From Alphaproteobacteria bacterium (GTDB lineage Bacteria > Pseudomonadota > Alphaproteobacteria > Sphingomonadales > Sphingomonadaceae), in the NCBI GenBank assembly GCA_030430365.1, contig JAUIFP010000020.1, forward strand, positions 1-43,856: a DNA stretch of 43,856 bases. The letters are read 5' to 3'. This document shows, one piece after another, positions 1 through 8,459 of the stretch; position 1 is the first letter of the stretch, and the number at the start of each line of letters is the position of its first letter. Below the pieces are notes generated by a model. The model was not told where the DNA came from, made no database searches, and worked only from the letters and a program-made list of their open reading frames with translations. Position numbers and translations under genes: made by a program.

Positions 1-101
1 CGGCATCGGAGAGGATGCCGGCGGCAGGCAGCACAGGGCCGACATTCCGGGTCCAACCGCAAGCCTTAGGCAGGCGGTCCCCTCACCCGGAAATTCGAAG
101 G

Positions 102-143
102 GATCGCGGTCATGCTCTTACCGGGCGTGGCCGCGATCTTTTT
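102..143 (+). terminator. possible intrinsic terminator of a gene left of the window
   Basis: An 8-bp perfect stem (GATCGCGG at 102-109, CCGCGATC at 131-138) with a loop of about 21 nt is followed directly by five T residues on the plus strand. It would stop transcription entering from a rightward gene outside the window. The long loop makes this a weak call. The rest of bases 1-163 holds only a short inverted repeat at 1-20 (CGGCATC / GATGCCG) and no convincing gene. Confidence 0.35.
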
Positions 144-163
144 GTTGGGAGGCGGAGTGGGCG

Positions 164-724
164 CTACACCAGTTCCTCGATAAAAAGGGCGATAAGCGTG
201 GACTGGCTGGTAACATCGGCTTTGGAGTAAATCTGGCTCAGCTGGGATCTCACCGTGCCTTCCGCCGATTGGCGCATGCGTGCAATCTCACTGACAGTGC
301 AGCCCTTCAAGGCGAACAATGCGACCTCGGCCTCCGAACGGGAGAGCCCCCATTGCTTGAAGCGCAGATTGAGAAGATCGGACATCGATCCGCGCGCAAC
401 CTGCAAAGCTGCCTCGTTCCTCTCGGCCTCCTTTAGCGCCTTGCGGAGCTGATGCGCACCCAGGATCACTGCCATTAGAAGGGCGAAGGCCACCACGCAT
501 TCCATAAGCACTTCTGGCCCGGGGCTGCCCCTCAACTCACCCAGAACATCATCGATCCCGTCAATGATGAAATAGGCGGTAGCGATCACCTGAACTGTCA
601 GACAGCCGATAGACATGAACACAGGCTTCTTTGCGAGTGCCGCAAACAGGGAAGGCCGGTTGGTTTTCATGGCATGCGCAACTGCTGAATCCTCTCTGTT
701 TGAGCGTCCGCTTATGGAGCGCAT
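164..724 (-). CDS. membrane-anchored LuxR-type HTH transcriptional regulator
   Basis: The C-terminal ~65 residues match a LuxR/GerE helix-turn-helix: GLSRSEAEVALFALKG, then SEIARMRQSAEGTVRSQL, then a recognition-helix tail ending in SQSTLIALFIEEL. The N-terminal half carries two hydrophobic segments (KPVFMSIGCLTVQVIATAYF and MECVVAFALLMAVILG) followed by a short charged, probably coiled-coil stretch (KALKEAERNEAAL). The protein is therefore probably tethered to the inner membrane with its DNA-binding domain in the cytoplasm. There is no receiver or autoinducer domain. The start is uncertain: TTG at 733, ATG at 724 (used here) and ATG at 670 are in frame, and none has an ideal ribosome-binding site. 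It is divergent from the DUF347 gene at 776, so local control of that gene is a reasonable inference. DNA-binding fold: confident. Signal sensed: unknown. Confidence 0.8.
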   Translation of the reverse strand: MRSISGRSNREDSAVAHAMKTNRPSLFAALAKKPVFMSIGCLTVQVIATAYFIIDGIDDVLGELRGSPGPEVLMECVVAFALLMAVILGAHQLRKALKEAERNEAALQVARGSMSDLLNLRFKQWGLSRSEAEVALFALKGCTVSEIARMRQSAEGTVRSQLSQIYSKADVTSQSTLIALFIEELV

Positions 725-775
725 TGCCCCCAATCTCTAGCTTTGGCGGCAATTTCCGAAAAGTGGAGAATTGTA

Positions 776-1540
776 ATGCAGCCGATTGCGGGCGATCGTG
801 TGGATATAGCGCTGACCAAGGTTCCAGCAGTCACGCTGGGTTTTTGGGTCATCAAGATTCTGGCGACTACATTTGGTGAAACCGCCGGCGATACACTCAG
901 TATGTCGTTTGATTTCGGCTATCTTGTGAGCAGCGCGATTTTCGGGGTTCTCCTGGCGGCGTTCGTGGCGGCTCAAATCGCGGCCAGATCGTTTCACCCA
1001 TTCGTCTACTGGGCGACCATCATCGCCTCGACAACTGCTGGCACGACGATGGCGGACTTCGCCACTCGCTCGCTCGGAATTGGCTACCCGGGTGGTTCGC
1101 TTCTATTGCTGATATGCCTGCTTGTGACGCTCGCTGTATGGCACAGGATCATGGGTAGCGTATCGGTATCTTCCATCCGCAGCGCCAGAGCGGAGATATT
1201 CTACTGGGTGACGATCACCTTTTCGCAGACGCTCGGCACGGCATTGGGGGATTGGGTGGCCGACGGAGCATTGGGCTATTCGGGCGCGGCGATCATTTTC
1301 GGCGGGCTCTTGGCCGGAATCGCCTTGGTCTACTACCGCGCTGCCTTCAATCACGTGGCGCTGTTTTGGGCGGCATTCATTCTCACAAGGCCTCTGGGGG
1401 CTGTCGTCGGGGACTTCCTGGACAAGCCGGTCGCCCATGGCGGGTTGGAATTGAGCAGAGGCGGTGCATCAATTGTCTTGGCGATCGCTATCGTCACCCT
1501 TATCGTCGCGATTCCGCAGAAGGCGGGCAGGGCCCATTGA
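776..1540 (+). CDS. DUF347-repeat (COG4705-like) integral membrane protein
   Basis: A 254-residue, very hydrophobic protein containing four diverged copies of a G-x(3)-[AG]-D-type motif: TFGETAGD, TAGTTMADF, TLGTALGDW and PLGAVVGDF. Each sits next to a transmembrane helix, which is the signature of the DUF347 repeat family. I predict about eight TM segments in the inner membrane. The family has no firmly established function that I can cite. ATG at 776 was chosen because GGAGAA lies five bases upstream; an in-frame extension to 743 lacks such a site. It shares a divergent intergenic region with the membrane-tethered LuxR-type gene, suggesting a regulator-target pair. Conserved acidic residues in membrane repeats would fit a transporter, but that is inference. 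Confidence 0.8.
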   Translation: MQPIAGDRVDIALTKVPAVTLGFWVIKILATTFGETAGDTLSMSFDFGYLVSSAIFGVLLAAFVAAQIAARSFHPFVYWATIIASTTAGTTMADFATRSLGIGYPGGSLLLLICLLVTLAVWHRIMGSVSVSSIRSARAEIFYWVTITFSQTLGTALGDWVADGALGYSGAAIIFGGLLAGIALVYYRAAFNHVALFWAAFILTRPLGAVVGDFLDKPVAHGGLELSRGGASIVLAIAIVTLIVAIPQKAGRAH

Positions 1541-2010
1541 CCGGGCGCGCAATGCCATTGCGTGGGGGTGCAGGGCAACGCCAGAGAGTTCGAAAGCGAC
1601 CCAGTGCGGCCGATGGGCCGATGGGCCGTTACACAGAACGTCGTTCGTCTTGAGCCGGTGTTGCTGCGCGACAGCTTCGCTTCCGAAGGACGCGCGCTGC
1701 CGGTGACCCAGAGCGTGACACTCATTTCTGACGGTTGCGGGCAAGCTGGCCAACCCGATCCCAGTCGCCGGCAATAAGGGCCTCCTTCTTCGCTCTGCTC
1801 CAGCCCTTGATACGGCGTTTGGCGGCGATCCCCTCCACGTCTATTCCTCAACCATGCGGGCTAAGACTCTTGCGCGGGAGGCATTCGTCTCCGGCGCTGC
1901 TATCATGGTTAACGAGTCATGCGCGCGGGGCCTGCCCGGCCAGCCAGAAGCGCAGAGAGCCCAGAAGCGCAGAGAGCTCAGCGTGTCGCAAATCCCAGTG
2001 AAGGGGAAGC
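1541..2010. other. 470-bp stretch without a supportable gene
   Basis: Open frames exist on both strands but none has a good ribosome-binding site or recognisable product. The stretch contains a short hairpin just after the DUF347 stop (CGCAAT/ATTGCG near 1550), a short tandem GATGGGCC pair near 1612-1627, and the 17-bp tandem duplication listed separately. Confidence 0.5.
1944..1977. repeat. perfect 17-bp tandem duplication upstream of a methyltransferase gene
   Basis: CCAGAAGCGCAGAGAGC occurs at 1944-1960 and again, base for base, at 1961-1977, ending 33 bp before the methyltransferase start codon. A tandem duplication in a 5' leader can change promoter-to-gene spacing; no dyad symmetry suggests an operator. 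Confidence 0.9.
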
Positions 2011-2892
2011 ATGACCATGCAGATCGTTCAGACAGCCAAGTCATCCATCCTGTCGGCCATGCCGGCGCCGCTCCGCAACGAGCTCTTCGTCAGATACAAG
2101 GAACACCAGTTCCTGCGTTACATCCGGGAGAAGTTTGCGGGCCGCGTCAAACCCGTGCCCAGCGGCATGGTTACCCCGCCATCCCTCATCGAAACCGAAG
2201 CGCTCATGCATGCGGAGGATATGGGGGAGAAGCAGCAGCGCAGCCAGTATTTCGGATCGGGCTTCGCGATGGCGCATACGATCCTGACGGCATTGGAAGA
2301 GCAGGGCGCCGATCTCGCCAAATTGCAGCGCGTGCTCGATTTCGGCTGCGGCAGTGCGCGCGTCATCCGGCATTTTCGCAATATCGAAGGGCTGGAATTG
2401 TTCGGCGCGGACGCCAATCCGGAACCGATCGCCTGGGACCGTGCCAATCTTCCCGGCATCAATTTCCGCCACAACGAATTGGAGCCGCCGCTCTCCTACG
2501 ATAGCGACCAGTTCGATCTGATCTACGCCCTGTCCGTCTTCACCCACATTCCGTTCAAGTGGCAGAAGCCCTGGATCGACGAACTCTACCGGGTGATGCG
2601 CCCCGGCGGATATCTGTTCTGCACGGTGACCGGCGGCAATTACATGGGGCAATTGACCGAAGAGGAACGGGAAATCGTCAGGAATGGCGGACGCATAGAG
2701 CTGGATGCCGATAGCTCGAACGCCTCCTATTCCACCAAGGTTCTGAAGTCCTGGGACGTATTCCAGAGCCTGGAAGAGATTCGCCAGCTCTTCAGCGAGC
2801 GTTTCGAGCTGCTTCATTTCACCGATTTCAGCCATCTGGAAACGGCCGGGCAGGAACGGCTTATCCTTCGCAAGCCCACCCATACGAACTGA
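2011..2892 (+). CDS. class I SAM-dependent methyltransferase
   Basis: A 293-residue protein with a Rossmann methyltransferase core. Motif I is VLDFGCGSARVIRH at about residues 108-121 (SAM-binding glycine loop). The acidic end of strand 2 is LFGADANPE at about 129-137. The motif IV/post-IV region is FDLIYALSVFTHIP from about 168, followed by the YRVMRPGGYLFCTV strand typical of type-11 methyltransferases. The N-terminal ~85 residues are a helical extension of unknown role. The start at 2011 (or ATG 2017, MQIV) is supported by the purine-rich GAAGGGGAAG just upstream. It stands alone: the next genes are an orphan small protein and a Crp/Fnr regulator. The substrate cannot be predicted. Confidence 0.88.
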   Translation: MTMQIVQTAKSSILSAMPAPLRNELFVRYKEHQFLRYIREKFAGRVKPVPSGMVTPPSLIETEALMHAEDMGEKQQRSQYFGSGFAMAHTILTALEEQGADLAKLQRVLDFGCGSARVIRHFRNIEGLELFGADANPEPIAWDRANLPGINFRHNELEPPLSYDSDQFDLIYALSVFTHIPFKWQKPWIDELYRVMRPGGYLFCTVTGGNYMGQLTEEEREIVRNGGRIELDADSSNASYSTKVLKSWDVFQSLEEIRQLFSERFELLHFTDFSHLETAGQERLILRKPTHTN

Positions 2893-3074
2893 CGTTCTGC
2901 GCTCTGGCGCGCGCCATACCAGAATGCACCTGCTACGCCTGCGCCGGCAAACGCCGCTGCGTCCGGCGCGGATGCGCGGACTAACATATGTCGAATCGAC
3001 GCTGCACCGCCGCATCCCTAAAAAAGCAGTCAGCGGGTTCAGCCCGCCAGAGTGCACAATACAAAGGAGTGAAA

Positions 3075-3275
3075 GTGCCGCATTACACAGTTCAATATGC
3101 CTTGTCCGGCAGCCCTGAAACCACGCAAACCCTGGAATTCGATGCGCAGGATTCCGAAGGGGTCTTTTCGAAACTCGAGCGTATGCCCGGCCTTACCGGC
3201 GCAGTCCTATGGGAAGAAAGCCAGCGGCTTGGAAAAGTCAGGCGCAACCCCGCGGGCATGTGGGAAGTCATGTGA
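3075..3275 (+). CDS. small protein of unknown function (66 aa, GTG start)
   Basis: AAAGGAG at 3063-3069 is an excellent ribosome-binding site placed five bases before GTG 3075, giving a 66-residue acidic/basic mixed protein (VPHYTVQYALSGSP... to ...NPAGMWEVM). An in-frame ATG at 2988 exists, but the extra residues are low-complexity and the ribosome-binding site points to 3075. No signal peptide, membrane segment or known motif is visible. The alternating charged pattern (LEFDAQDSEGVFSKLERM) is typical of a folded cytosolic small domain. It lies about 155 bp upstream of the Crp/Fnr gene in the same orientation. Function unknown. Confidence 0.6.
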   Translation: MPHYTVQYALSGSPETTQTLEFDAQDSEGVFSKLERMPGLTGAVLWEESQRLGKVRRNPAGMWEVM

Positions 3276-3430
3276 AGACGCTTGACCAGTCATGAACCTC
3301 GATTGGGGCCAAGGCGCCGATTGAAGTTCATGATTGCTAGCGCACGGGGCCGTTGGCGGATTGAGCAAAGTCTACGGCCAAAACTCTATGGCTCGACGAG
3401 AAGGCAGGATATTGCCATGGGCGTTTCGCG

Positions 3431-4174
3431 ATGCTGATGGACCGCTTCCTCAAGGGCCGCCTGGGCCAGGATCTGAGCCCGATCGAACGCAATGCCCTGG
3501 AAGGTGCGATCAAGCGCACGGTGGACCTGCCTGAACGCACGACACTGGTCGAGCGCGGCACCCGTCTGGAAAACAGCTATTACCTCGTCGAGGGCGTCAT
3601 GCTTCGCCATCTCGACGACCGAAGGGGCGACCGGCAACTGGTCGAGGTCAATATCGCGGGCGATTTCGTCGACCTGCATGGCTATGCGATGAAGCGCCTC
3701 GATCACAGCGTGCAGTCTCTCAGCAGTGTGACTCTGGCCGAGGTGCCGCACACTGCATTGTCCGAACTTATCGTCGAATTCCCGCATCTTGGCCGCGTGC
3801 TGTGGTTCTCCACCCTGCTCGATGCCGCCATGCACCGCGAATGGATATTCCGCCTAGGCCGCCTCAATGCCGAAGGCCGCATTGCGCATCTGATTGTCGA
3901 ACTCATCGAACGCTTGCGCTTTGTCGATCTGTATGACGATGCGCGGGACTTTCCGGTGCCGCTGTTTCAGCGCGACTATGCCGAAGCCTGCGGGATATCG
4001 GCCGTGCATGCCAATAGAAGCTTCCGCACGCTGAAGGAGCGCGGGATCCTCTCTATGGAAGGGGAAGGGAAGCTCCGCATCCTGGATGAGGAAAGCCTGA
4101 GGCGGCTCTGCTCTTTCGATGCATCTTATCTCTACGGCGCAGGCGATCTCGCGCTGCACAAGCTCGCCGATTAG
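3431..4174 (+). CDS. Crp/Fnr-family transcriptional regulator
   Basis: A 247-residue regulator with an N-terminal cNMP-binding-like beta-roll (about residues 20-130, including LVERGTRLENSYYLVEGVMLRH and NIAGDFVDLHGY), a long dimerisation helix (about 130-165) and a C-terminal winged helix (about 170-230, YAEACGISAVHANRSFRTLKERGIL). The N-terminal cysteine cluster of oxygen-sensing Fnr is absent, and the canonical cAMP-binding RSA-type signature is not seen, so the effector is unknown. ATG 3431 is used; ATG 3437 is two codons downstream. A weak purine stretch (GAAGGCAGGA) lies about 20 bases upstream. Related Crp/Fnr proteins are common as single genes in sphingomonads. The convergent neighbour begins just 12 bp after its stop. 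Confidence 0.88.
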   Translation: MLMDRFLKGRLGQDLSPIERNALEGAIKRTVDLPERTTLVERGTRLENSYYLVEGVMLRHLDDRRGDRQLVEVNIAGDFVDLHGYAMKRLDHSVQSLSSVTLAEVPHTALSELIVEFPHLGRVLWFSTLLDAAMHREWIFRLGRLNAEGRIAHLIVELIERLRFVDLYDDARDFPVPLFQRDYAEACGISAVHANRSFRTLKERGILSMEGEGKLRILDEESLRRLCSFDASYLYGAGDLALHKLAD

Positions 4175-4186
4175 GTAGCCCCGCCT

Positions 4187-5344
4187 CTATTCGCATTCTC
4201 CATTGCCGGTGAGGCGGTTGCTCGGATCGTCATTGCGGAAGGCATTGCGCGTTCTGCCGATCGCCATATTGTTCGCGACGATATTGTCCTGCGCCATGTC
4301 CTGCGAAGTCAGGCTGCTGCCGAAGGGATGTTCCGGATCGGTGAAGCAATAGGACCGGTTGCCCCCGCGCGAATTGAGCCACACGGCGGGCTGGCCGTCC
4401 TTGTCCAGCGCGAATGTGTTGTTCTCGATTCGGTTGAAGCGCGGCGCCTGGTGGCGGATCGTGCCGCCTTCGCCGCAATTGCGATAGACGAAGATGCCGC
4501 CATTCGATGCCGTATTGAAGCGGTTGCCGGTGATCGCGTTATAGGCCGATCCGTCCACCGCGATCAGTTCGCGGCCGCTCGTTTGCAGGTCGAAGACATT
4601 GCCTGAAATCTTCGCTCCGCCCGATTCCGCGTCCAGATAGATCGCCACGCTGGCGCTCGCGCCGGTGAAGCGCGAGTTTGAGAGGGTGACGTTCGTCACG
4701 CCGGGGCCGACATAAAGCGGTATCCCGCCGGTGCCGGTGAAGTGCAGATTGTCGAGCAGGATGCCATTGGGCGCGGCGCCTTGCGCGAATGCCGTGTGGT
4801 CCGGGTTCATGGAGGAGCGCTTGACCTCTACGGCCTCGCCATTGCGGCCGAGCCCGTAGATGCGAAGGCCATTGGCGATCCGGCAGCCGCGCACCGTAAT
4901 TCTGGCGGGCCTGCTCCATGTATCGCCGCTCTTGCGCGAACGGATGACGAGAGCCTCCCTGTCTCCCCTGGGGGCCGTCCCTTCCAGCCGCGCGCCATTG
5001 CAGTCGATCCCGCTTCCGCTCGCACCGTGGCCTTCGAACAGGATCTGGCGGGTAATCGTGGCGTCGGAAGGCAGCACGGCGCTGCAAGTCAGCTTGACCG
5101 GGGCGGGCTTGACGCTGGCGGGCGTCAGGATCTGCTCCATGACGTCGTCGGAGCATGCCGGGGCGGAAGCATATGCCGATGCTAGAGCAGCTGCATGTTC
5201 GGCGGGTTCCTGCGGCGCAACGGACGCGGAGGCACCCGCCATATCCGGCTTGCAGACTGTTTTCAGGGCTGCACTGCTGTTGCAGCTGGTCAGCAAGGCG
5301 ATCGAGACAGCTGCAATCGCGCGGCGCCGGAGGGAACGGGGCAT
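4187..5344 (-). CDS. right-handed beta-helix repeat lipoprotein
   Basis: The N-terminus (MPRSLRRRAIAAVSIALLTSC) is a lipoprotein signal with Cys21 as the probable lipidation site. ATG 5344 is preceded at about 7 nt by GAGAAG. After an Ala-rich linker come serial parallel beta-helix rungs: ITVRGCRI, NGILLDNLHFTG, VTNVTLSNSRFTG, AKISGNVFDL, YNAITGNRFN, FNRIENNTFA and DNIVANNMAIG. These are typical of NosD/pectate-lyase-fold proteins. Several cysteines in the mature part suggest disulfides in the periplasm. Polysaccharide binding or lyase-like activity is possible for the fold, but no catalytic residues can be assigned. It is divergent from ctaG, with about 85 bp between the starts. Confidence 0.82.
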   Translation of the reverse strand: MPRSLRRRAIAAVSIALLTSCNSSAALKTVCKPDMAGASASVAPQEPAEHAAALASAYASAPACSDDVMEQILTPASVKPAPVKLTCSAVLPSDATITRQILFEGHGASGSGIDCNGARLEGTAPRGDREALVIRSRKSGDTWSRPARITVRGCRIANGLRIYGLGRNGEAVEVKRSSMNPDHTAFAQGAAPNGILLDNLHFTGTGGIPLYVGPGVTNVTLSNSRFTGASASVAIYLDAESGGAKISGNVFDLQTSGRELIAVDGSAYNAITGNRFNTASNGGIFVYRNCGEGGTIRHQAPRFNRIENNTFALDKDGQPAVWLNSRGGNRSYCFTDPEHPFGSSLTSQDMAQDNIVANNMAIGRTRNAFRNDDPSNRLTGNGECE

Positions 5345-5429
5345 GCCGCATCTTCTCACGGGTTCCGGCCAGTGTTCAAGCGGTTTGCGGCGCTGCGTGG
5401 CCCCCCTTGCATCGCAGCCTCACAGGACT

Positions 5430-6461
5430 ATGCCGCGCCTCATGCGAAGCCGACTCCAAATTCTTGCGGGGGCGCTGCTTCTGGCAGGCGCAAGTCCCGC
5501 GGCAGGGCATGGCGATGAAGTGCATTCCAGCCAGTCGCCGCTCGCGATGTGGCAGCTTTCCCCGGAGATTTTACTCAGCCTGGCGGTCATCGCACTGATC
5601 TATTGGCGCGGGAGCCGCCACGGCCTGGAAGGCAATCGCTGGCGGATTGCCGCTTTCTTTGGCGGGATCGCGGCGCTGTTTGTGGCTCTCATCTCACCGG
5701 TTGAGCGCCTGGCGGACCATATTTTTGCAGTTCACCAGGTCGAACATATGCTGCTGAGGACGGTCGGCCCGATGCTGATCTTTCTGGCGCGCCCGCAGGC
5801 CGCCATCGTGCGCGGGCTTCCCGCGAATGTCAGCCGGTTCTTCGCCGGTAACGGCTGGCTGCGAAGTCTGGTTCACTTCCTGCGCAATCCGGCGATCGCA
5901 CTGTCGGCATTCCTGTTCGCCAGCTATTTCTGGATGGTGCCTTATTGGCATGACATGGCGATCCTGAACGAGCCGGTCCACTATCTCTGGCATGCGAGCT
6001 TGCTGGCGACGGGCCTGGTATTCTTTTCGGTGATCTTCGACCGCCGGCCACCCCCGCACGGCCCGGGGCTGGGCGTGCGGCTGGGCATGTTCGTGATCGC
6101 GGCGATCGGCAATATCGTGCTGGGCGCCTTCCTGACCTTGAAATCGGTCCCGCTCTATCACGCCTATCTCGTGCTGGGGCATATGTGGGATGTGCCGATG
6201 CTGACCGACGAGCAGACCGGCGGGATCATCATGTGGATCCCGGGGACCATGATGTTCGCCATTGCGGCGCTGTTCATCATCCACGGCTGGAGCAGGGAGG
6301 AAGACAGGGCGAGCGGCCGCCGTGCCCGCTCCGGACAGGAAGCCCTTGCGCAGAAGAGGGGCGCCAATGGCACGCTGGCATTCGGCCTGCTGGGCTTTGC
6401 CTTGCTGATGCTCGCGATCGCCTTCAGCGTCGTCGCTCTGATCGATCGGCTGCCGGGCTGA
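5430..6461 (+). CDS. ctaG: caa3-type cytochrome c oxidase assembly protein, CtaG family
   Basis: A 343-residue polytopic inner-membrane protein. After a signal-like N-terminus (RLQILAGALLLAGASPAAGHGDE) there are about seven TM helices. The hallmarks of the caa3_CtaG family are present: HQVEHMLLRTVGPMLIFLARP with paired histidines, the NPAIALSAFLFASYFWMVPYW segment, LNEPVHYLWHASLLATGL and a C-terminal region with HMWDVP. Family members take part in maturation of heme-copper oxidase, probably through copper. ATG 5430 has AGGA immediately upstream; ATG 5442 is an alternative. An in-frame open extension reaching 4860 is antisense to the beta-helix lipoprotein and is not credible. No oxidase subunit genes are adjacent, so it may act on an oxidase encoded elsewhere. 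Confidence 0.85.
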   Translation: MPRLMRSRLQILAGALLLAGASPAAGHGDEVHSSQSPLAMWQLSPEILLSLAVIALIYWRGSRHGLEGNRWRIAAFFGGIAALFVALISPVERLADHIFAVHQVEHMLLRTVGPMLIFLARPQAAIVRGLPANVSRFFAGNGWLRSLVHFLRNPAIALSAFLFASYFWMVPYWHDMAILNEPVHYLWHASLLATGLVFFSVIFDRRPPPHGPGLGVRLGMFVIAAIGNIVLGAFLTLKSVPLYHAYLVLGHMWDVPMLTDEQTGGIIMWIPGTMMFAIAALFIIHGWSREEDRASGRRARSGQEALAQKRGANGTLAFGLLGFALLMLAIAFSVVALIDRLPG

Positions 6462-6489
6462 GCGGTTCGAGGCCGCGCGGGCGGCGGCT

Positions 6490-8271
6490 TCACGGCTCGT
6501 TCTTCGGCACCAGCCTTTCGCCGTCGAAATGATAGCCGTCGGGCGGGCCGTTTTCTGCCCAGAATTCGAACATGCCCACTCTGCGCGCGAGTTCGCTGAA
6601 GCGCGGATCGGCGCGGAAGCTGGCAAAGTGGGGCACCCACATGACGGGAACCCACACATTGGACATGTGGCCAATCGCATCCCAGGTGTCGGCCATCTTG
6701 CCGGTAACCGTGTACGCCAGGTCGAAAAGGCCGAGGCGAACCAGCGGATCGAGCATGAATGCCGCCCCGAATACATGATTGGTCAGATTGTCCGTCTCGA
6801 AGATGGCGGCAACAAAGCGCTCCAGCGCAAGGGCGGCTTCCGTGCGCGATCCTTGCCCCGCAAGAGAGGCGTAAGCCAGCCTGAATGCCTCCCGGCCTCC
6901 CGCGGCAAGAAGCGGCGGGGGCATGCCCTTCCCGAACCATTCGGCAGCTGTGAGGTAATCCCCTTTCTCTGCCGCGCCTTGCGCCAGGATCGGCGATGCC
7001 GGTGCCTGTTCACGCGGGAAGCCCAGTTCGGCCGCGATTTCGATCTGATGGGCCGCTGCCTCGTGATCGCCAGCGAACGAATGCGACATGGCAAGATTGA
7101 CTCTCGCCAGCGCCGAGGCGGGCGCAATCTTTACGCATCGCAGCATATGTTCGCGGCCTCTTGCCAGATGCCCCATTACGTCGAGCACATAGGCGGCATA
7201 GCCGGAATGCGCTGCGGGTTCCGGATTTGAGTAGTTCTGGGCGAAGCGGTATTCGCGGTCCGCAGCATGCCATTCGCGCCGCCTAGCGTGGTTGCTGGCC
7301 ATTGCGATGTGCGGAAAGGGATCATCCGGGTCCAGCGCGATCGCCTTGCGCAGATCACGCTCAACCAGCTCAACATTGCTTGGAACGACGCCGTGATCCG
7401 TGCCCATTTCCCTGAAGCCAGAGCGTAATGAATAGGCTCTGGCGAAATTGGGATCCCGATCGATCGCCTGGTCCAGCAGGGTGATGGCCGATGCCGCATT
7501 GCCGGGATTGGTCATGGCGAGGGAGAATGCCCGCGACATGAGCTGATACGCCTCGAAATCCGGCTTGCGCAGTTCCACGATCCCGAATTCGGCCCTCAGC
7601 GCGGATGCAATGGCGGCGGCAAGCTCATCCTGCAGCTCCAGGAGATCGCCGAACTGTCGGTCATAGCTTTTCGACCAGACGTGAAAGCCCGTTTTTGCCT
7701 CTATGAGCTGAGCAGAAATTCTCAGCCGCTCGCCGGCCGAGCGCACGCTTCCTTCCAGCACATGTGCAACCTGCAGGTCTTCGGCAATCTCTCGCAGGTC
7801 CTTGTCGAGATGCCGATAGGCGAAGCTGGATGTGCGCGAGGGGACTTTCAGTTCGCTGGCGCGCGACAAGGTTATGATCAATTCTTCGGCCATACTGTCG
7901 GACAGATATTCCTTGTCCGCATCGCCCGTCAGATTGGCAAAGGGAAGGACCGCGACAGAGGCGACCGGAACGCTTGCCTCTGCCGGTTCGACATCGAGCT
8001 TGTAGCCTCTCCCATGAACCGCAACGAGCCGCCCGGCTTCGCTGCCCAGCGCCTTGCGCACCAGCGAGATCTGCGCCTGGATGGCGTTGTCCTCTACGAT
8101 CGTGCCGTTCCAGGCGGCGCGGATAAGGTCGTCCTTGGTGACCAACCCCCCGCGCGCTTCGGCAAGGATCGAGAGCACTTCCAGAGCCCGGCCGCCCATC
8201 GCAACGGGGGCTTGGCCATTCAGCAATTGCCTGAACGGATCCAGTGTAAGCGTGCCGATCGCCAGGTTCAT
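6490..8271 (-). CDS. winged-helix (OmpR-type) regulator with TolB-like and TPR domains
   Basis: Residues 1-100 form a Trans_reg_C winged helix (GGRALEVLSILAEARGGLVT, then DNAIQAQISLVRKALG, ending LVAVHGRGYKL). A FlgO/TolB-like domain follows at about 105-220, beginning SVAVLPFANLTGDADKEYLS, and then a long array of TPR helices to the C-terminus (for example AITLLDQAIDRDPNFARAY). This architecture is shared by CadC/HilA-like proteins and TPR-adenylate-cyclase-type regulators. No transmembrane helix is visible between wing and sensor, so it is probably cytosolic. ATG 8271 is chosen because the winged helix starts there; the upstream in-frame extension to 8361 is unlike the family. It is divergent from the UrcA gene (start 8460) and may regulate it. 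Ligand unknown. Confidence 0.85.
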   Translation of the reverse strand: MNLAIGTLTLDPFRQLLNGQAPVAMGGRALEVLSILAEARGGLVTKDDLIRAAWNGTIVEDNAIQAQISLVRKALGSEAGRLVAVHGRGYKLDVEPAEASVPVASVAVLPFANLTGDADKEYLSDSMAEELIITLSRASELKVPSRTSSFAYRHLDKDLREIAEDLQVAHVLEGSVRSAGERLRISAQLIEAKTGFHVWSKSYDRQFGDLLELQDELAAAIASALRAEFGIVELRKPDFEAYQLMSRAFSLAMTNPGNAASAITLLDQAIDRDPNFARAYSLRSGFREMGTDHGVVPSNVELVERDLRKAIALDPDDPFPHIAMASNHARRREWHAADREYRFAQNYSNPEPAAHSGYAAYVLDVMGHLARGREHMLRCVKIAPASALARVNLAMSHSFAGDHEAAAHQIEIAAELGFPREQAPASPILAQGAAEKGDYLTAAEWFGKGMPPPLLAAGGREAFRLAYASLAGQGSRTEAALALERFVAAIFETDNLTNHVFGAAFMLDPLVRLGLFDLAYTVTGKMADTWDAIGHMSNVWVPVMWVPHFASFRADPRFSELARRVGMFEFWAENGPPDGYHFDGERLVPKNEP

Positions 8272-8459
8272 TCGTGCATCTGCCCCCGTTCGCCATGCGG
8301 CAGACGCCGATCTTAGTGGGTTTTTCAGCCTTTCAGCAAGGAATTCAGGAGGCTTCAGCAATTTTCAGAAGGATTCACGGCCTGCCCAAAGCCAATTCAG
8401 CGCGGGCGCTGCATCGTCACTTCCATCGGCAACAGGCCGTAAAACCAAGGAGAGACACG

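Noticed and set aside
1562..1777. A possible 71-residue protein after the DUF347 gene
   Set aside because: Competing frames on both strands cover the same bases, and no start signal or motif supports any of them.
4860..5429. An N-terminal extension of CtaG back to 4860
   Set aside because: The extension is antisense to the beta-helix lipoprotein; the mature CtaG signal and membrane pattern begin at 5430.
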